Part shown: positions 36,036-43,057 of the stretch, piece after piece
Numbering within the stretch: position 1 is the stretch's first letter
Layout: each line of letters opens with the position of its first letter
Assembly (NCBI RefSeq): GCF_014518425.1
Contig: NZ_JACVCU010000001.1
Coordinates: 186,001-250,000 of the forward strand
DNA from: Terrabacter sp. MAHUQ-38
Lineage (GTDB): Bacteria; Actinomycetota; Actinomycetes; Actinomycetales; Dermatophilaceae
Length of the DNA stretch: 64,000 bases
Direction of reading: 5' to 3'
The notes under the pieces: model-generated
Databases searched by the model: none
Seen by the model: only the letters and a program-made list of their open reading frames with translations
Told to the model about the DNA's origin: nothing
Program-made: the position numbers and the translations under genes

Positions 36036-38758
36036 AGCTGCTCCTCGCACGAGAGGTGGTGGTGGCCGGACGAGCAGTAGAGCCCGCGGCACGGGTCGAC
36101 CTCGACGAGCTCGACCACGGACCCCGACCCGTCGTGCAGCTCGAAGTCGGTGACGACGTCGATCTCGGGCTGACGCTCGAGGAAGGCGATGAGGGCCGAG
36201 GCGTAGAGGCTGCGTCCCCACCGGACGGGCAGCATCGCCGTCGGGTGGAGGGCCAGCTCGAGGGCGGTCGTGACAGCCTCGGTCCCGGTGAGGGCCGCGA
36301 CGCCGGGGCGCAGGCGGATCGAGGCGACGACGGTGACGGGCGCGTAGGCGGGGCACAGGACGTGGAGGCTCGCCCCCAGCGGTGCGCGAGAGCGGACGAC
36401 GTCGACGACCCGCCCGGCCAGGCTCACCGAGGGACGGGGCGCGGCCTCGAGAGGACGGTCGGGAACGACGACGAGTCCCACGTGTCCCGGCGCCCGGAGC
36501 CCGTCGCGGTCGGTGTGCGGCAGGCACAGCACCGCCGCGACCTCGGGCAGCGCCAGGGCCACGTGCTGCTCGAGGTCCCACGGGGTGACGGCCCGGTCGC
36601 GGTGGCGCACCCGAGCGGCCGCGCGAGCCAGGTAGGCGGCATCCGTCTCGGGTGCGCGGCCCCGCACCGAGGCGAGGTTGGTCACCTTCTTGACGCCCGG
36701 GACCGGGACGAGCGTGCCCTTGATGGTGCCGAGCGGCAGCGCGTCCGTCGAGCTCGGGTCGAGCGCCGGATCGCTTGCGCTGGAGACGAACTCGGCCACG
36801 ACGGCATCCACGACGACGTCACGCAGCTGTCCGAGGCGCGTCGGCTGGTCGGTGACGAGCCGGACCCAGCGGCCGGTGTCCGCCGAGACGTCGTCGCAGC
36901 AGACGGCCCAGGTGCGCGGCGCGACGAAGCGCAGCAGCCCCGCCTCACGCAGCTGGTGCGAGGCATCGGCGACGGCCAGCGGGGACCACACAGTGCCGTC
37001 CCAGAACTGCCACGCCGCGGCGACCGGGTCGGCGCTGCCGCACGGCGACGCGGAGTCGACGTCGAGGTAGAGGGACACGCTGGACCCGAGGGCGGCGTCC
37101 GGCAGCTCGAGCCCGATGGCGACCATCCCGGGCGCGCCCGTGTCGGAGACGACGAGCCGGAACGGGGTGAAGCGCCCGACCGACCCGCCGGGACGGCTCT
37201 GCCGGCGCCAGCCGCTCGTCGCCTCGACGAGAGTCGCCTCGATCGGCGAGGTCGTGTAGCGCACCGTGATGCCCGACGCGATGGGCGGCACCGGAACCGG
37301 GGGCATGGTCGGTTTGGGCGTGGTGCCGGCCACGGCTCGCGTCGCGAAGTCGGCGACCTTCTGCTGGTAGTCGGTCCACCCGAAGTCGCCCTGGGCGAGG
37401 AACGCCCGGACGTAGTGGCCGGGCTGTCCTGCCACGGAGAAGGTCTCCGACGCGACCGCGGACCCGCTCACGGTCGCCGAGAGCGTGCCGAAGCTCGACG
37501 AAGCCGAGCCGAACGGCTTCCACGCGCCGTCCTCGCGCCGCTGCCACACGACGGACGGCGTGGTCGCCGTCGACACCCACCCGAAGATGTTCGTCCATTG
37601 CGACTCGACGGCCGAGTAGCCCGACCCGAGGTTGGTCTTCATGAGGAGCAGCTGGTTCTTGAGGTTGTCGGCGAGGTAGGTCGGTATGCCGCTGCCGCCG
37701 GCCGACGACGAGAGAGGCGCCCCGCCCTCCTGCATGACCTGCACGGCCACGTCGACGGTCGCGAGCGCCTTGCCGAACGCCTCGTCGGACCGCAGGTAGA
37801 ACGCGTCCCCGCGCTTGGCCACCGCCCCGAACGGCTGGAACTCCTTCGTGACGTCAACGGCACCGTCGTTGTAGAACGCCGCCTCCGGGACGTATGCGGT
37901 CCGCGACGTGACGCGGACCGTGACCCCGGTGAACGAGAAGCCGACGGGCACCGCCACACCGGCGGCCAGCTCACCCTCGACCCACGGCACCTCACCCTCG
38001 GGCGCACCGCAGCCGTCGGTCAGGGTCACGGTGACCGTCGAGCCCGACACCGTGCCGCCGGTCGTCGCACTCGTCGTGCCGTCGGCGCGCGACCACCGCC
38101 ACACGAGGCCGGCGAGGCCGGCGGGCGCGGTGGCACCCGTGAAGGCCATCTGGGCGGTGAGGTCGCCACCGGAGAAGACGAGCGCCGGCGAGTGGATCCG
38201 CAGCCGGTGCGTGCCGTCGTCGCCGTCGGGCGGGCTCAGCGGAAACGGCGGGGCGGCGGCCGCGACGCCGTGCGGTCGCGCGGGCTCGCCCGGCGGGTCC
38301 GGCACGAAGGACCGCACGCCCGTCAGGGCCGCGCCGTGGGCGGTCAGGGCGTCGAGGGTGACGTAGCGCCGCTCGTTTCCGAACGCGTCCTTGCCGCCGC
38401 GCAGCCGCGTGCCCTTCGGTACGACCGCGGGCGCGACTTTCGGGTCGACCGTCGCGTGGGCGACGACGCGGTCGGGCACGGCGGGCAGCCGCTCGATGCC
38501 GAGGACGTCCTCGAGCCAGGTGCGGCGCATCCGTTCGGGCAGAGTGGCGAGGTGGTCGTCGAGGGCGGCGTACTCGGCGGCGACGGCCGCGAGCAGGGCG
38601 CGATCGGGCGCAGCCGACGGCGAGGGCGCGAGCACGCCGTCGGGGCCGGGCGCGAAGAGGACGTCGGCCCAGGAGCCGTCGGCGTCGAAGTCGGCGAGCC
38701 GGGCCGCTGCCGCCATCGCCTCGACGACCTGTTCGGGCGTGCGTCCGGCCGCGGTCAT
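36032..38758 (-). CDS. Large baseplate J-like wedge protein (Afp11-like)
   Basis: 908 aa. N-terminal helices (residues 1-90), then a beta-rich central part with Ig-like inserts, and a C-terminal baseplate-J core (KKVTNLASVRGRAPETDAAYLARAAARVRHRDRAVTPWDLEQ, then VRWGRSLYASALIAFLERQPEIDVV). Equivalent in size and order to Afp11-type baseplate proteins. ATG overlaps the gp25 stop. Confidence 0.78.
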   Translation of the reverse strand: MTAAGRTPEQVVEAMAAAARLADFDADGSWADVLFAPGPDGVLAPSPSAAPDRALLAAVAAEYAALDDHLATLPERMRRTWLEDVLGIERLPAVPDRVVAHATVDPKVAPAVVPKGTRLRGGKDAFGNERRYVTLDALTAHGAALTGVRSFVPDPPGEPARPHGVAAAAPPFPLSPPDGDDGTHRLRIHSPALVFSGGDLTAQMAFTGATAPAGLAGLVWRWSRADGTTSATTGGTVSGSTVTVTLTDGCGAPEGEVPWVEGELAAGVAVPVGFSFTGVTVRVTSRTAYVPEAAFYNDGAVDVTKEFQPFGAVAKRGDAFYLRSDEAFGKALATVDVAVQVMQEGGAPLSSSAGGSGIPTYLADNLKNQLLLMKTNLGSGYSAVESQWTNIFGWVSTATTPSVVWQRREDGAWKPFGSASSSFGTLSATVSGSAVASETFSVAGQPGHYVRAFLAQGDFGWTDYQQKVADFATRAVAGTTPKPTMPPVPVPPIASGITVRYTTSPIEATLVEATSGWRRQSRPGGSVGRFTPFRLVVSDTGAPGMVAIGLELPDAALGSSVSLYLDVDSASPCGSADPVAAAWQFWDGTVWSPLAVADASHQLREAGLLRFVAPRTWAVCCDDVSADTGRWVRLVTDQPTRLGQLRDVVVDAVVAEFVSSASDPALDPSSTDALPLGTIKGTLVPVPGVKKVTNLASVRGRAPETDAAYLARAAARVRHRDRAVTPWDLEQHVALALPEVAAVLCLPHTDRDGLRAPGHVGLVVVPDRPLEAAPRPSVSLAGRVVDVVRSRAPLGASLHVLCPAYAPVTVVASIRLRPGVAALTGTEAVTTALELALHPTAMLPVRWGRSLYASALIAFLERQPEIDVVTDFELHDGSGSVVELVEVDPCRGLYCSSGHHHLSCEEQL

Positions 38759-39180
38759 GACGCACCCGCGAGGTAGAAGGGCACGACGAGGCTCGTCGGG
38801 CGGCGGTGCCGGTCGATGCGGAACTCGATGGTGACGTCGACACGGTCGTCCGCCTCGCCCGCGGGCACGGCTTCGACGGCGTCGACGATGACACGCGGCT
38901 CGCCGAGCACGAGGGCACGCCGCACGTCGTCGGCGAGGCGGTGGCAGGCGTCGGACGTGCGGGGCTCGAAGACGTAGCGGTCGACGCCGGCGCCGAGGTC
39001 GGGGCGCATGACGCGGCTGCCGAGCATCGTGCGCAGCAGCAGGACGAGGGCCTCGCCGACGTGCTCGGCGCCGTCGTTCGTCACGACCGCGACCTCGCTC
39101 GTCGGCTCCTCACCGGTCCGCTGCCACCGCGGCGGGAACGCCCAGCCGCGGCCGACCTGCGGGTAGTCGCCGGTGCTCAT
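38755..39180 (-). CDS. gp25-like baseplate wedge protein (Afp9-like)
   Basis: 141 aa of the GPW/gp25 family: LLLRTMLGSRVMRPDLGAGVDRYVFEP and RRALVLGEPRVIVDAVEAVP. gp25-like proteins start sheath polymerisation on the baseplate. ATG at 39180, overlapping the PAAR stop; longer upstream frame is Arg-rich and lies inside the PAAR gene. Confidence 0.88.
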   Translation of the reverse strand: MSTGDYPQVGRGWAFPPRWQRTGEEPTSEVAVVTNDGAEHVGEALVLLLRTMLGSRVMRPDLGAGVDRYVFEPRTSDACHRLADDVRRALVLGEPRVIVDAVEAVPAGEADDRVDVTIEFRIDRHRRPTSLVVPFYLAGAS

Positions 39181-39455
39181 GTGATCACGACCGTGGGGCT
39201 GCCGACGACGACGGTCGCGCCGCACCCGCAGGCGTCCCCGGCGCGCAGGGCGGGACGGCCCTGGATGAGGACGGTGGCCGACCCGGCGACGAACGGCGTG
39301 GCCGGCGGGTGCGGAGGAGGGGACGGGATGACGCAGGCGTGCATGTCGCCGACGACGGCGGCCGGCATACCGGCGATGAGCACGGTGGCGACGCCCGGCC
39401 CGACGACCGTGCCACCGTGTGCCGTCGTGTCACCCACGCGTGCTGCCCCCGGCAT
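39177..39455 (-). CDS. PAAR-type spike tip (Afp10-like)
   Basis: 92 aa. PAAR repeats with ARVGDTTAHGG, VLIAGMPAAVVGDMHAC and RPALRAGDACGCGATVV; His and Cys residues (TAH, MHAC, CGC) can bind the tip metal. Caps the VgrG-like hub. AGGAGG precedes the ATG at 39455. A longer Arg-rich frame upstream is an antisense artefact of the hub gene. Confidence 0.88.
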   Translation of the reverse strand: MPGAARVGDTTAHGGTVVGPGVATVLIAGMPAAVVGDMHACVIPSPPPHPPATPFVAGSATVLIQGRPALRAGDACGCGATVVVGSPTVVIT

Positions 39456-39496
39456 GGCTCCTCCTGGTTTTGGCTCGTTGACGTACCTGTTGGCGG

Positions 39497-41269
39497 CTAG
39501 TTGATGGTGACGAGAGATCCCTTGAGCCCCAGCGATCCCGACGCCTTGACGTCGAGGGTCGCGGAGCTCTCGATGGTGGACGGGCCCGATGCCTTCGCCG
39601 CGAGCTTGAGCGAGTCGAGCGAGATGGTGCCGGCCGACGACGAGAGGGTGATGTCGCCCTGGGCGGCGGTCAGCTCGATGCCGTCGGCCGACAGGCGGAT
39701 GGCGTTGCCGCTGTCCTTGTGGGTGATGACGACCTCGGAGTCCTTGTCGGACAGGACGATCGAGTGGCCCTTGCCCGTCGCGAGCGTGACCGCGCTGGCG
39801 TCGCCGTCCTCGAGCCGCAGCGTGTGCTGGTCGGGCGTGACAAGTGCGCGCACGGCGTTCGTGTCGGGATCGACGGTGAAGGGCAGCTGCGCGCTGCCGT
39901 TGTAGAGCGAGCCGAGCACGACCGGGTATGCCGGGTCGCCGCCGACGAACCCGACGAGCACCTCCTGTCCCACCGCGGGCACGATGACCGCGCCGTAGCC
40001 GTCGCCCGCGTCGACGTTCGACTGGCGGGCCCACACGCCGTCGCCGCCGTCGGCGCGCCACGGGAAGCGCACCTTGACGCGGTTGAGCGACGCGGGGTCG
40101 TCGAGGCCCTCGACGAGTCCGATGGCGAGGGTCGGTCCGCGGTCCACGGACGGCTCGAGCGCGGCCGCGACGGTCGCCCGCGGCGCGAGGACCGGCGGCG
40201 AACCGACCTGGAACTCCGTCACGTAGCCCCGGGCCGAGAGCCGGTGGCGCGACGCCGTGACGTAGTGCGGACCGGACATGCGGCGACCGACGCCGCCGAT
40301 GCTGACCCAGCCGTCGCACCGCAGGCCCGGCTCGCCCTGGACGACGCCACTGCCGTGTACGTGGGAGAGCGCCGAGCACCTTTGTGCCGCAATGGCTCTC
40401 GCGTCCGCCTCGTCGGCGGCGGTGACGGCGTCCGACTCGACCCGCGCCTCGCGCAGGGGCCAGCCGGCGTCCCCGACCGCCGCGGCGTGCGTCTGCCGGT
40501 CGCCGACGTCGATGCCGGCCGCGCTCACGCTCTGCTCGCTCTCGGTCGCCTCGGCGGCGTCGACGTCCCACCCGACGCCGACGGCTGCGTCGATGGACCG
40601 CGTCAGGTCCTCGGTGAGGTGCAGCTCGACGAGCGTGCGGGTCCAGTCGAGCTCGATCGGGTCCTGCAGCGGCGACGGCGGGCGGAGCACGAGCTTCGTG
40701 CCGCGCACGAAGACGACCCAGCCGAGCTCGCCCGCGCGACGCGTCAGCGCGTCCCAGTCGGAGACCCGGTCGCTCGCCCAGAAGGGGTGCGTGACGCCGT
40801 CGGCGGCATCCGTGTCCAGGGAGTAGTCGGCGGCGATGGCCGATGCGATGTCGGCGTCGGTGACGTCGGCCAGCTGGCGTGAGCGCGGGGGGTGGTCCAG
40901 CAGCACCGACCGCGAGCGCCCCTCGACGCGCAGCACGGGCGGCCCACCGCTCGGGAAGTGCGTCGTGAGCGATGCGATCACGCCCTCGAAGACCTCGACG
41001 AGGTCGGAGTGGTAGCCGAGCGAGACGGCGATCGCGGCGCCAGGCGTGAACGGCCCGTCGTCGCTGTGCCGCACGGCCCGCTGGTCGGCGTCCCAGTTCT
41101 GGACGAGGAGCGTGAGCCGACCGTGCCGACCGACCTCCTCGTGGACCTCGACCTCGACGACGTCGGCGGCCGTCAGGGCCTCGAGGGCGGTGCCGCCGAC
41201 GCGGACCTCGAACGCCGGCCGGTCGCGCTGCGTGGTCGGGGAGGTCGTCGGCGAGGTCGTGGGGCTCAT
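39497..41269 (-). CDS. VgrG/gp5-gp27-like central spike (Afp8-like)
   Basis: 590 aa. N-terminal gp27-like domain (~20-330), an OB-fold gp5 domain (VKVRFPWRADGGDGVWARQS, AVGQEVLVGFVGGDPAYPVVLGSLYNG) and a C-terminal beta-helix needle (~490-590, ending in short repeated strands). Forms the hub between tube and PAAR tip. Low-complexity TTSPTTSP at residues 4-11. ATG at 41269 overlaps the LysM-gene stop. Confidence 0.87.
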   Translation of the reverse strand: MSPTTSPTTSPTTQRDRPAFEVRVGGTALEALTAADVVEVEVHEEVGRHGRLTLLVQNWDADQRAVRHSDDGPFTPGAAIAVSLGYHSDLVEVFEGVIASLTTHFPSGGPPVLRVEGRSRSVLLDHPPRSRQLADVTDADIASAIAADYSLDTDAADGVTHPFWASDRVSDWDALTRRAGELGWVVFVRGTKLVLRPPSPLQDPIELDWTRTLVELHLTEDLTRSIDAAVGVGWDVDAAEATESEQSVSAAGIDVGDRQTHAAAVGDAGWPLREARVESDAVTAADEADARAIAAQRCSALSHVHGSGVVQGEPGLRCDGWVSIGGVGRRMSGPHYVTASRHRLSARGYVTEFQVGSPPVLAPRATVAAALEPSVDRGPTLAIGLVEGLDDPASLNRVKVRFPWRADGGDGVWARQSNVDAGDGYGAVIVPAVGQEVLVGFVGGDPAYPVVLGSLYNGSAQLPFTVDPDTNAVRALVTPDQHTLRLEDGDASAVTLATGKGHSIVLSDKDSEVVITHKDSGNAIRLSADGIELTAAQGDITLSSSAGTISLDSLKLAAKASGPSTIESSATLDVKASGSLGLKGSLVTIN

Positions 41270-41940
41270 CGCGTCGCCGCCAGCGGTGGGAGCAGCAGGA
41301 GCTGACCGGTGACGAGGCCGCGCGGGTTGGTGAGCCGGTTCGCCGCGGCGAGCGGACGCCAGTACGCCGGGTCGCCGTAGACGCGGGCCGCGATGGCGTC
41401 CAGGGCGTCGCCGTCCTTGACGAGCCACGTCTGGAAGAGGTCGGGTGACGCGGGGCGGTCCTCGGCCGCGACCTCCTGCGGCGAGAGCGCCTCCTTGAGG
41501 GAGAGCTTGACCGTCGCGCGCAGCGGCTCGCCCGCGCGGTCGAAGAGCTTGTACGTCACGTCGGCCTGGGTCAGGATGCCGCGGAAGCTGAACCGCCCCC
41601 AGTAGCAGTGCACGTAGTACGGCTGGTGCGTGTCGCCCTGGAACTTTGTCAACGCGAGCAGGGAGTCGAGCAGCTCGCCGATGCCGCCCGGCTCGCCCAC
41701 GACGCCGGTGCCATCGAGGAGCAGGTCGATCTGCACCTGGTCGGGCTCGCCGCCGCTGAAGGACTGCTGCGGTGCCGACGTGCCGGCCGACTGCGTCGCC
41801 TGGTAGAGGTTCTTGCGCGAGAAGGACAGCTCGGTCGGGTTGAGCAGCGCCCGCCAGCGCAGCCCGGTGGGCTGCTCGAACTTGAGGTCGGCGTACGCGT
41901 CGATGGTCAGCTTCGTCAGCTGCGTGGCCGTGAGGTTCAC
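41266..41940 (-). CDS. LysM-containing tube-baseplate adaptor (Afp7-like)
   Basis: 224 aa. Residues ~20-160 fit the CIS tube/adaptor family (RWRALLNPTELSFSRKNLYQ, DLLLDGTGVVGEPGGIGELLDSLLAL), and a C-terminal LysM-like module follows (VKDGDALDAIAARVYGDPAYWRPLAAANR). Links the tube to the hub. GTG at 41940 is preferred to a GTG at 41949: it gives the 4-nt GTGA overlap with the preceding gene seen throughout this operon and a well-spaced AGGGAG. Confidence 0.83.
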   Translation of the reverse strand: MNLTATQLTKLTIDAYADLKFEQPTGLRWRALLNPTELSFSRKNLYQATQSAGTSAPQQSFSGGEPDQVQIDLLLDGTGVVGEPGGIGELLDSLLALTKFQGDTHQPYYVHCYWGRFSFRGILTQADVTYKLFDRAGEPLRATVKLSLKEALSPQEVAAEDRPASPDLFQTWLVKDGDALDAIAARVYGDPAYWRPLAAANRLTNPRGLVTGQLLLLPPLAATR

Positions 41941-42104
41941 CGGTCCCACTCCCTGCGCAGCACCTCGAGGACGCGCTCGACGGCGCGGCGCACGATGGCC
42001 TCCATCGCCGCGTCACCGAGCGGTGCCTCGGGAGCCGGCCCGGCGGCATCCGCCCTCGGGGCGACGACGACCTCGGTGACGATCTCGCCTATGACGACGG
42101 GCAC
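41937..42104 (-). CDS. DUF5908 mini-protein (Afp6-like)
   Basis: Only 55 aa, easily missed. Reads MPVVIGEIVTEVVVAP, a short Ala/Pro linker, then a basic amphipathic helix (MEAIVRRAVERVLEVLRREW). N-terminal MPVxIxELV and C-terminal helix match the DUF5908 family that sits between tube and LysM genes in Afp/PVC-type clusters. GTG start directly abuts the stop codon of the upstream tube-like gene; its stop overlaps the next GTG. Confidence 0.78.
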   Translation of the reverse strand: MPVVIGEIVTEVVVAPRADAAGPAPEAPLGDAAMEAIVRRAVERVLEVLRREWDR

Positions 42105-42566
42105 TCAGACCACCTTCTTGAGGACGAGCCCGTGGTGGGCGATCTCGACCGCCTCGATGGCGACCGCCGACGACTGGGCGTCGAGGTCGGGGCCGGTGAG
42201 CTTGACCGGCCAGCCGCGCGTGAAGGCCCACACGCGGACCGGGGCCAGTGCCCCCTCGACGGAGCTCATGAGCACGACCGTGCCGTCGCGCGGCGTGACG
42301 ATGCCGGTGACGTGGAACTCGTAGAACCAGTCCCACAGCTCGTGGAGCGGTCCCGCGCCCTGGTTGAGCACGAGGTTGGGGAACGAGGCGCGCGTCGGGA
42401 AGCGGTGCGCGAAGCGGTTCTCGCCGCCCTCCTGGTACTCCTCGACGCTCACCTCACCCGCGAGCCCGGTGCACTTGCTGAAGCTGACCGACGCGAGCCC
42501 GTCGATGGCCAGCACGAAGTGCGCCGTCGTGAACGGCACGAGCGCGGGCGAGGCGAGCGGGAGCAT
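42105..42566 (-). CDS. Second tube protein, gp19-like (Afp5-like)
   Basis: 153 aa of the T4 gp19-like tail-tube family: HFVLAIDGLASVSFSKCTGL, EEYQEGGENRFAHRFP, and AVAIEAVEIAHHGLVL at the C-terminus. Likely the tube-initiating layer next to the baseplate. Three nucleotides after the first tube gene. Confidence 0.87.
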   Translation of the reverse strand: MLPLASPALVPFTTAHFVLAIDGLASVSFSKCTGLAGEVSVEEYQEGGENRFAHRFPTRASFPNLVLNQGAGPLHELWDWFYEFHVTGIVTPRDGTVVLMSSVEGALAPVRVWAFTRGWPVKLTGPDLDAQSSAVAIEAVEIAHHGLVLKKVV

Positions 42567-42569
42567 CGG

Positions 42570-43007
42570 CTACTTCGCCTCGATCTCGATGCCCTCGCAG
42601 GCGAACTCGACCGACTCGATGGCGACGTCGGTGCCGGTCGCCTTGAGTCCCGGGCCCTCGATCTTGACCGGCCAGGCCTCCTTGATCTTCCACGTCATGA
42701 CGGGCTCGCGCTCCTCGTTGAGGAGGCTCACGGTGACGTCACGCCGCTCGACGGCGCCGATCGTGATCGAGTTGTACCACTCGAAGAGACCGTTGCCGGC
42801 CTCCGTGGGGGCGATGCCCCGCTTGAGGGTGACGTTGGAGAACTTGCGCAGGCCGGGCTGCTTGCGCGTCGAGAACTGGGGGTCGGCGCCGCCGCGGTAC
42901 TCGACGACCTCGGCCTCCATCGTCAGCCCGCTCACCTCGGAGAAGCTCGAGGTCTGCTGCCGGTCACCCCAGCTGACGGTGAAGTGCAGGGTGGTCATGG
43001 GATACAT
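42570..43007 (-). CDS. Main tube protein, gp19-like (Afp1-like)
   Basis: 145 aa, gp19/Hcp-fold tube subunit: SWGDRQQTSSFSEVSGLTME, VVEYRGGADP, KFSNVTLKRGIAP, and DVAIESVEFACEGIEIEAK at the C-terminus. Expected to polymerise into the inner tube. Strong AAGGAG ribosome site, fitting a highly made protein. Follows the sheath gene by 50 nt. Confidence 0.89.
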   Translation of the reverse strand: MYPMTTLHFTVSWGDRQQTSSFSEVSGLTMEAEVVEYRGGADPQFSTRKQPGLRKFSNVTLKRGIAPTEAGNGLFEWYNSITIGAVERRDVTVSLLNEEREPVMTWKIKEAWPVKIEGPGLKATGTDVAIESVEFACEGIEIEAK

Positions 43008-43057
43008 GTCAGGCTCCTTGGCTCACAAGAGGATTCACGCGTTGTCACCGGGGGCGG

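Noticed and set aside
39177-41269. VgrG and PAAR as evidence for a type VI secretion system
   Set aside because: No TssJ/L/M membrane complex, ClpV or TssB/C sheath pair; the sheath is a single phage-type protein and the operon has DUF4255 and LysM parts.
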